The notes under the pieces were generated by a model, which had not been told where the DNA came from, ran no database searches, and worked only from the letters and a program-made list of their open reading frames with translations. Shown here piece after piece: positions 60,600 through 64,000 of a stretch of DNA of 64,000 nt (position 1 is the first letter of the stretch; every line of letters begins with the position of its first letter). Source of the stretch: Leptofilum sp965223285 (lineage in GTDB: Bacteria > Chloroflexota > Anaerolineae > Promineifilales > Promineifilaceae). Location of the stretch: contig NZ_OZ244997.1 of NCBI RefSeq assembly GCF_965223285.1, positions 1,178,001 through 1,242,000 of the forward strand, written 5' to 3'. The position numbers and the translations under genes were made by a program.

Positions 60600-61298
60600 T
60601 TAAATAGGGAGTTCGTTGCGGAAGCGATGGAAGGCGTCGGGGCGCAAGAAGAGGAAGATGAGCGTCCCGGCGAAGAAGCCGCCCAGATGTGCCCAATGTG
60701 CCACGCTCGATTCGACATCATCAATGAGCAAAACATCTAGCGCATTTGGTATCTCAGCCAGAAAGAAGAAAAGAATGACCCAGTAGGCGCGAAACGGTAC
60801 GCGCCAAAAGCCAAATCCGTAAAAGATCAACATCTTGATTCGGCCCCGTGGATACAAAATGAGATATGCCGCCATGATGCCGTATACCGCACCGCTGGCC
60901 CCAATGCCAGGAATGGCTTCAGTTGACCGGCTCATGGTGCTGATGATGTCGGCTACAACGCCGCAGAAGAGGTAAAAGGCCAAAAACCGCCACGGCCCAC
61001 AAGCGTCTTCGATACGTTGGGCAAATGCCCACAGAGCCAGCATGTTGCTGGCCAAATGCAACATGCCGCCGTGCAAAAAGGTAGAGGTGACCGTGGCCAG
61101 GGCACCGGCAGCTTGCTGGTTGATGACAAACGTTGGCACGGAGCCAAACAGGTAAATCAGCTCAATATACCCATCTAGGTTAAATTCCAATAGCAAAAAT
61201 TGAACCACAAGAGCCAGCATGTTGACGACAATAAGCGTTAGGGTCATGATGGGGAAGCTGGTGTACCGATTGGGCTGCAAATCTGTGAGCGGAATCAT
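60600..61298 (-). CDS. Rhomboid family intramembrane serine protease
   Basis: A 232-residue protein with six or seven membrane helices. Oxyanion Asn/His: HGGMLHLASNML. Catalytic Ser in GIGASGAVYGIMAAY and His in AHWAHLGGFFAGTL. It cleaves membrane-anchored substrates. Its ATG overlaps the stop of the upstream TPR membrane protein (4 bases), so the two are coupled. Confidence 0.92.
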   Translation of the reverse strand: MIPLTDLQPNRYTSFPIMTLTLIVVNMLALVVQFLLLEFNLDGYIELIYLFGSVPTFVINQQAAGALATVTSTFLHGGMLHLASNMLALWAFAQRIEDACGPWRFLAFYLFCGVVADIISTMSRSTEAIPGIGASGAVYGIMAAYLILYPRGRIKMLIFYGFGFWRVPFRAYWVILFFFLAEIPNALDVLLIDDVESSVAHWAHLGGFFAGTLIFLFLRPDAFHRFRNELPI

Positions 61299-62350
61299 AG
61301 GGCATCCAGGTTCAGCTCAAAAGCCAGCAGGCGGAAAATGGTGTGTAAGATAAGAACAATGATCGGGAGCAGCACCAGTGCCAGGCTGAAAAGTCGCAGG
61401 GCAAAGCGGTTTTGGAGTACGGCCGTTTCCTGAATTTTCTCTAGCCAAGGGTGGTGGGGCGTGTGGGAAAGTCCACTCAGCAATAGTAATCCCGCAAGAA
61501 AAGCGACATTCCCTATGCAAAGCAGCGGTGGTGTTTGGAGCGGATTGAGGCCTGCTTGAACAAAAACCAGCATGGCATACAGCATGGTGGGACCGATGGC
61601 CAGCCGCAAAACGGTGGTGGTGGGGTGGGTGAATTTAATATTTGCCAGTTTAAGCTGGCTTTCAGCATTAGGCAGTCGCTTTTTGGCCAGCAGGCGATCG
61701 GCGTTGTTGGGGGATTTGAGGGCGCGTTTGTAATAGCGAACGGCCGTTTCCCACATCTCCAACCGCTCATATAGCCGACCCATCTGTAAACATTGTTCAC
61801 TTGTGGGCTTAATGGGTTCCAGGTAACGAGGTGCCTCTGGGTGGTGCGGATTGAGCCGCAGCACATGGTCTAACGCCGTCAGCAAGTTGGTTGTGGCTTC
61901 GGCGTGCTGCACCATTAGCCACCAGCCTGCCTCATTATTTGAGTACCGGTGTAGAAAATCGCCTAACGCCCCGCTTGCCTTGGTCGTTTTGCCAGCGGCG
62001 AATAGCTGCTCAATTTCAGCAAGGTGTGCCTCTTCTTGCGTGTGGATAATGTTTGGGGCGTTGCCATTTGGGGAGAAATAGTTACTTGTCTCTGCGCTAG
62101 TAAAGTTATACTTTTGGCGTAGCTTTGCCAGTCGGGCGTTTGTTTGGGGGCGATGGGGGTTAATAGTAAGCGCATTTTCCAGGGCGATAATCTTATCTTC
62201 TGGCTCTTTAACCAGTTCGCTAAGCCAGAGCCAGGCAAGTTCATGCTGCGGATCGGCTTCAACCAGCGTTAGCAGCATTTTTTGTGCTTGTTGGCGTTTC
62301 CCGGATTTTGCTTTTTTTACGGCCGTTCGGAACAGTTCATTTTGAGTCAT
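61295..62350 (-). CDS. TPR-like membrane protein of unknown function
   Basis: A 351-residue protein. Residues 1-230 are helical repeats of TPR type (GKRQQAQKMLLTLVEADPQHELAWLWLSE in outline; MGRLYERLEMWETAVRYYKRALKSP in outline). Three or four membrane helices follow (about 240-345). It is translationally coupled to the rhomboid protease, so it may be an adaptor or substrate presenter for it (inference). Confidence 0.78.
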   Translation of the reverse strand: MTQNELFRTAVKKAKSGKRQQAQKMLLTLVEADPQHELAWLWLSELVKEPEDKIIALENALTINPHRPQTNARLAKLRQKYNFTSAETSNYFSPNGNAPNIIHTQEEAHLAEIEQLFAAGKTTKASGALGDFLHRYSNNEAGWWLMVQHAEATTNLLTALDHVLRLNPHHPEAPRYLEPIKPTSEQCLQMGRLYERLEMWETAVRYYKRALKSPNNADRLLAKKRLPNAESQLKLANIKFTHPTTTVLRLAIGPTMLYAMLVFVQAGLNPLQTPPLLCIGNVAFLAGLLLLSGLSHTPHHPWLEKIQETAVLQNRFALRLFSLALVLLPIIVLILHTIFRLLAFELNLDAL

Positions 62351-62434
62351 AATTTGGCGGCCCCAACTGCCTCGGGCAAATGGTTTGCTGCCAATTGTAC
62401 CCCAATAGCTTACTTTTCTTCTTCCGGTCGTCGG

Positions 62435-63703
62435 TTACTTTTCACTATTTTCTGGTGCTTTTGTCACCTGTGGTGTGGGTTTCGGTTTTCGTTTGGGTAA
62501 CAGTGCCTGTCCGCGCTTCAGTAGCTTGGCAGAGGTTGATTCTGTAGGTTCTTTTTCTGGATTGGGGAAGGGTGCTTGGTCGAACATTTTCCGCCAGGCG
62601 TATATGCCAACCATCTTGCCCGTAGCCACCACAGGTGCGGCGAGAATGGCCCCTAGAATGCCCGCCAGGCTGCTGCCCATAAAGACGGCAACCATCACAA
62701 TGAGCGGATGCAGTTCCAGTGAATCCCCCACGATGCGTGGCACCAAAATATTATTTTCTAGCTGCTGGACAATCAGCATAAAAATGAAAACAATCCCAGC
62801 AAATTGCCAGTTTGCCATCTGGGCTAATGTTTCTGGCTGGAAGAACGCTACCAGGATTGCCGCCCCCGCGCCGATGATGGGGCCGAGAACCGGTACGAAC
62901 TCAAGCAGGCCAGAAAGCAACCCTAAAGCCAATGAATTTTGCACACCCAAAATTGCCAATCCCAGCCACACCACCACAAAAATAATAAGCCCCAGAATGA
63001 CCTGGCCGCGCAAATAAGCACTCCAAATTCGGCCGAATTCACGGAGCAACCGTTCGGCATCTTTGCGGTAGCCAGGAAGCTGAGCCATACCCGCCACGTG
63101 TTCCCCTAGCAACGGGATTTCGATGGCGAGGTAGATGGAAATGATGAAAATAAAAAGGAGATTGCCCAGTGTGGTTATGGTGGCGGTGGCTAAATTGGTA
63201 ACAATCTGGCCGCCCTGGCTCACGGCCGGTTCTACCATGCCAATAAGCTGCTCCTGGATTAACGCCAGGTCAATACTGCTCGGGCTGAATGAGATGGGGC
63301 CAAACTCTAGTGGTTCGGTGCGGGCGGTGAACTCTTCAATAACGGCCGTTGTGTTTTCAATGAGCGTCGGCACCTGCTCAATGAGGGAAGAAACTTGCTC
63401 AAAGGCAGCAAACCCCAGCGCCACAAAGCCGCCGATGACTGCCACTGCCAGCAACAAATAAAGTATCAAGATGCCCGTGGTGCGTTTTAGGCGCGTGCGT
63501 CGGTCGATCATCACCGCCATGGGGTTCATGATGTAAGCCAAAATGGCGGCAATCACAATTTGCGAAATGAGTGACTGGAAGCGATAGGTAAGCCAAATAA
63601 GCAGCAGTAGTGCCGCCACCGTAACGATAACTTTGGTGCTGCGAGACCAGGGTGGCGAATCCTGGCTGTTTGGTTCAGTTGGCAGCAGTTGGTCTTCACT
63701 CAT
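62435..63703 (-). CDS. AI-2E family transporter
   Basis: A 422-residue membrane protein with about eight helices: AAILAYIMNPMAV, the long soluble loop after the third helix, LLSGLLEFVPVLGPIIGAGAA (family signature) and LVPRIVGDSLELHPLIVM. Members export AI-2, act as Na+/H+ antiporters or have unknown substrates. A basic C-terminal tail (KRKPKPTPQVTKAPENSEK) is cytoplasmic. Confidence 0.92.
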   Translation of the reverse strand: MSEDQLLPTEPNSQDSPPWSRSTKVIVTVAALLLLIWLTYRFQSLISQIVIAAILAYIMNPMAVMIDRRTRLKRTTGILILYLLLAVAVIGGFVALGFAAFEQVSSLIEQVPTLIENTTAVIEEFTARTEPLEFGPISFSPSSIDLALIQEQLIGMVEPAVSQGGQIVTNLATATITTLGNLLFIFIISIYLAIEIPLLGEHVAGMAQLPGYRKDAERLLREFGRIWSAYLRGQVILGLIIFVVVWLGLAILGVQNSLALGLLSGLLEFVPVLGPIIGAGAAILVAFFQPETLAQMANWQFAGIVFIFMLIVQQLENNILVPRIVGDSLELHPLIVMVAVFMGSSLAGILGAILAAPVVATGKMVGIYAWRKMFDQAPFPNPEKEPTESTSAKLLKRGQALLPKRKPKPTPQVTKAPENSEK

Positions 63704-63860
63704 GCAGGTCTCCTCAACTTCGCGTATGAGATTATCACACGCTACCTCACTACGTCAATCAGGCGGAACTGTTGCAAAGATCGTGATATGATACGGCATC
63801 CTACTGAACAATTGAGCCTTGGGCAATTATGGCTCAGCAAGCATTACAGGAGAGAATGCA

Positions 63861-64000
63861 ATGCGCAAAAAGGCAATTTTGATTACCGGCGCGGCTGGTG
63901 AAATTGGGCAAGCATTGGTGGAGTACATTTCTGCTACAGATAAATACACGTTGTTAACGTTAGATTTACACGCCTTGCCAGAACGGCTCAACGGCCGTTC
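63861..64000 (+). CDS. NAD-dependent epimerase/dehydratase, 5' part only
   Basis: The window ends after about 46 codons. The N terminus carries the Rossmann loop ILITGAAGEIGQALVEYI followed by an acidic strand end (LTLDLHALPERLNGR), typical of the SDR sugar-nucleotide epimerase family. GGAGAG precedes the ATG at 63861. Confidence 0.75.
   Translation, partial: MRKKAILITGAAGEIGQALVEYISATDKYTLLTLDLHALPERLNGR

Overview
The window reads as chromosomal DNA of a free-living bacterium, most likely a member of the Chloroflexota (Anaerolineae/Caldilineae-like). This is an inference from gene content: a four-subunit 2-oxoacid:ferredoxin oxidoreductase, DNA topoisomerase I with an N-terminal zinc ribbon, secreted proteins carrying 'YLPxI/V' motifs, a YhfC-type membrane protease and no rRNA or tRNA to settle it. 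Base composition is close to 50-55% GC by eye. The most obvious genome-wide signature is the palindromic octamer ACGGCCGT, which I counted by eye about 105 times in 64 kb.

Layout. 0-8.6 kb: sirtuin, a small nuclease-fold protein translationally coupled to hpt, MgtE, a YhfC protease, an ABC exporter, a P1/DmpA peptidase and a formate/nitrite channel. 8.9-13 kb: an operon for a 2-oxoacid:ferredoxin oxidoreductase (delta, alpha, beta, gamma) with an embedded PLP aminotransferase. 13.2-17.5 kb: a small NTF2-like protein, a CoA-transferase/alanine dehydrogenase pair and an IS110 element. 17.7-22.5 kb: clostripain-type secreted protease, spondin-domain protein and a GNAT. 22.7-30.5 kb: arginine biosynthesis, with argJ on the plus strand and leader-argC-argB-argD-GNAT-argA/argG on the minus strand, and a death-like effector-associated-domain protein between the two. 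30.5-39.8 kb: lipoprotein, FMN reductase, pirin, VOC dioxygenase, YceI with a divergent TetR regulator, a secreted glycoside hydrolase, SUI1/YciH, a histidine kinase and a GNAT. 40-53.6 kb: housekeeping run secD-secF, an MDR dehydrogenase, a split Cas4-like membrane nuclease, ffh-rpsP-khpA, rimM, dprA, a mannose-1-phosphate guanylyltransferase and topA. 53.8-64 kb: secreted zincin, an IS1595-type element, hydantoinase B, apt, quinone oxidoreductase, rhomboid plus TPR membrane protein, an AI-2E transporter and the start of an epimerase.

How it works together. The arg genes form a nearly complete route from glutamate to argininosuccinate (argA domain, argB, argC, argD, argJ, argG; argF and argH lie outside). 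The minus-strand arg operon is preceded by a strong promoter, a leaderless 27-codon ORF with five Arg codons in seven positions, and three mutually exclusive hairpins ending in a U-tract terminator: a trp-style attenuator sensing charged tRNA-Arg. The ferredoxin oxidoreductase operon probably deaminates and oxidatively decarboxylates amino acids to acyl-CoA; the CoA-transferase and alanine dehydrogenase nearby fit the same amino-acid/organic-acid metabolism.

Between the tightly packed genes lie many imperfect or perfect inverted repeats from several unrelated families. One of them (GCCACAGAG ... CTCTGTGGC) is interrupted by the IS110 element. The non-coding end of that element folds like a two-loop bridge RNA: one loop matches the element's own end (ACGGTATCT) and the other carries CACAGAG, matching the interrupted repeat. 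This gives a testable case of RNA-guided insertion into a dispersed palindromic repeat. A structured, terminator-ended, minus-strand RNA candidate of unknown family lies between hpt and mgtE.
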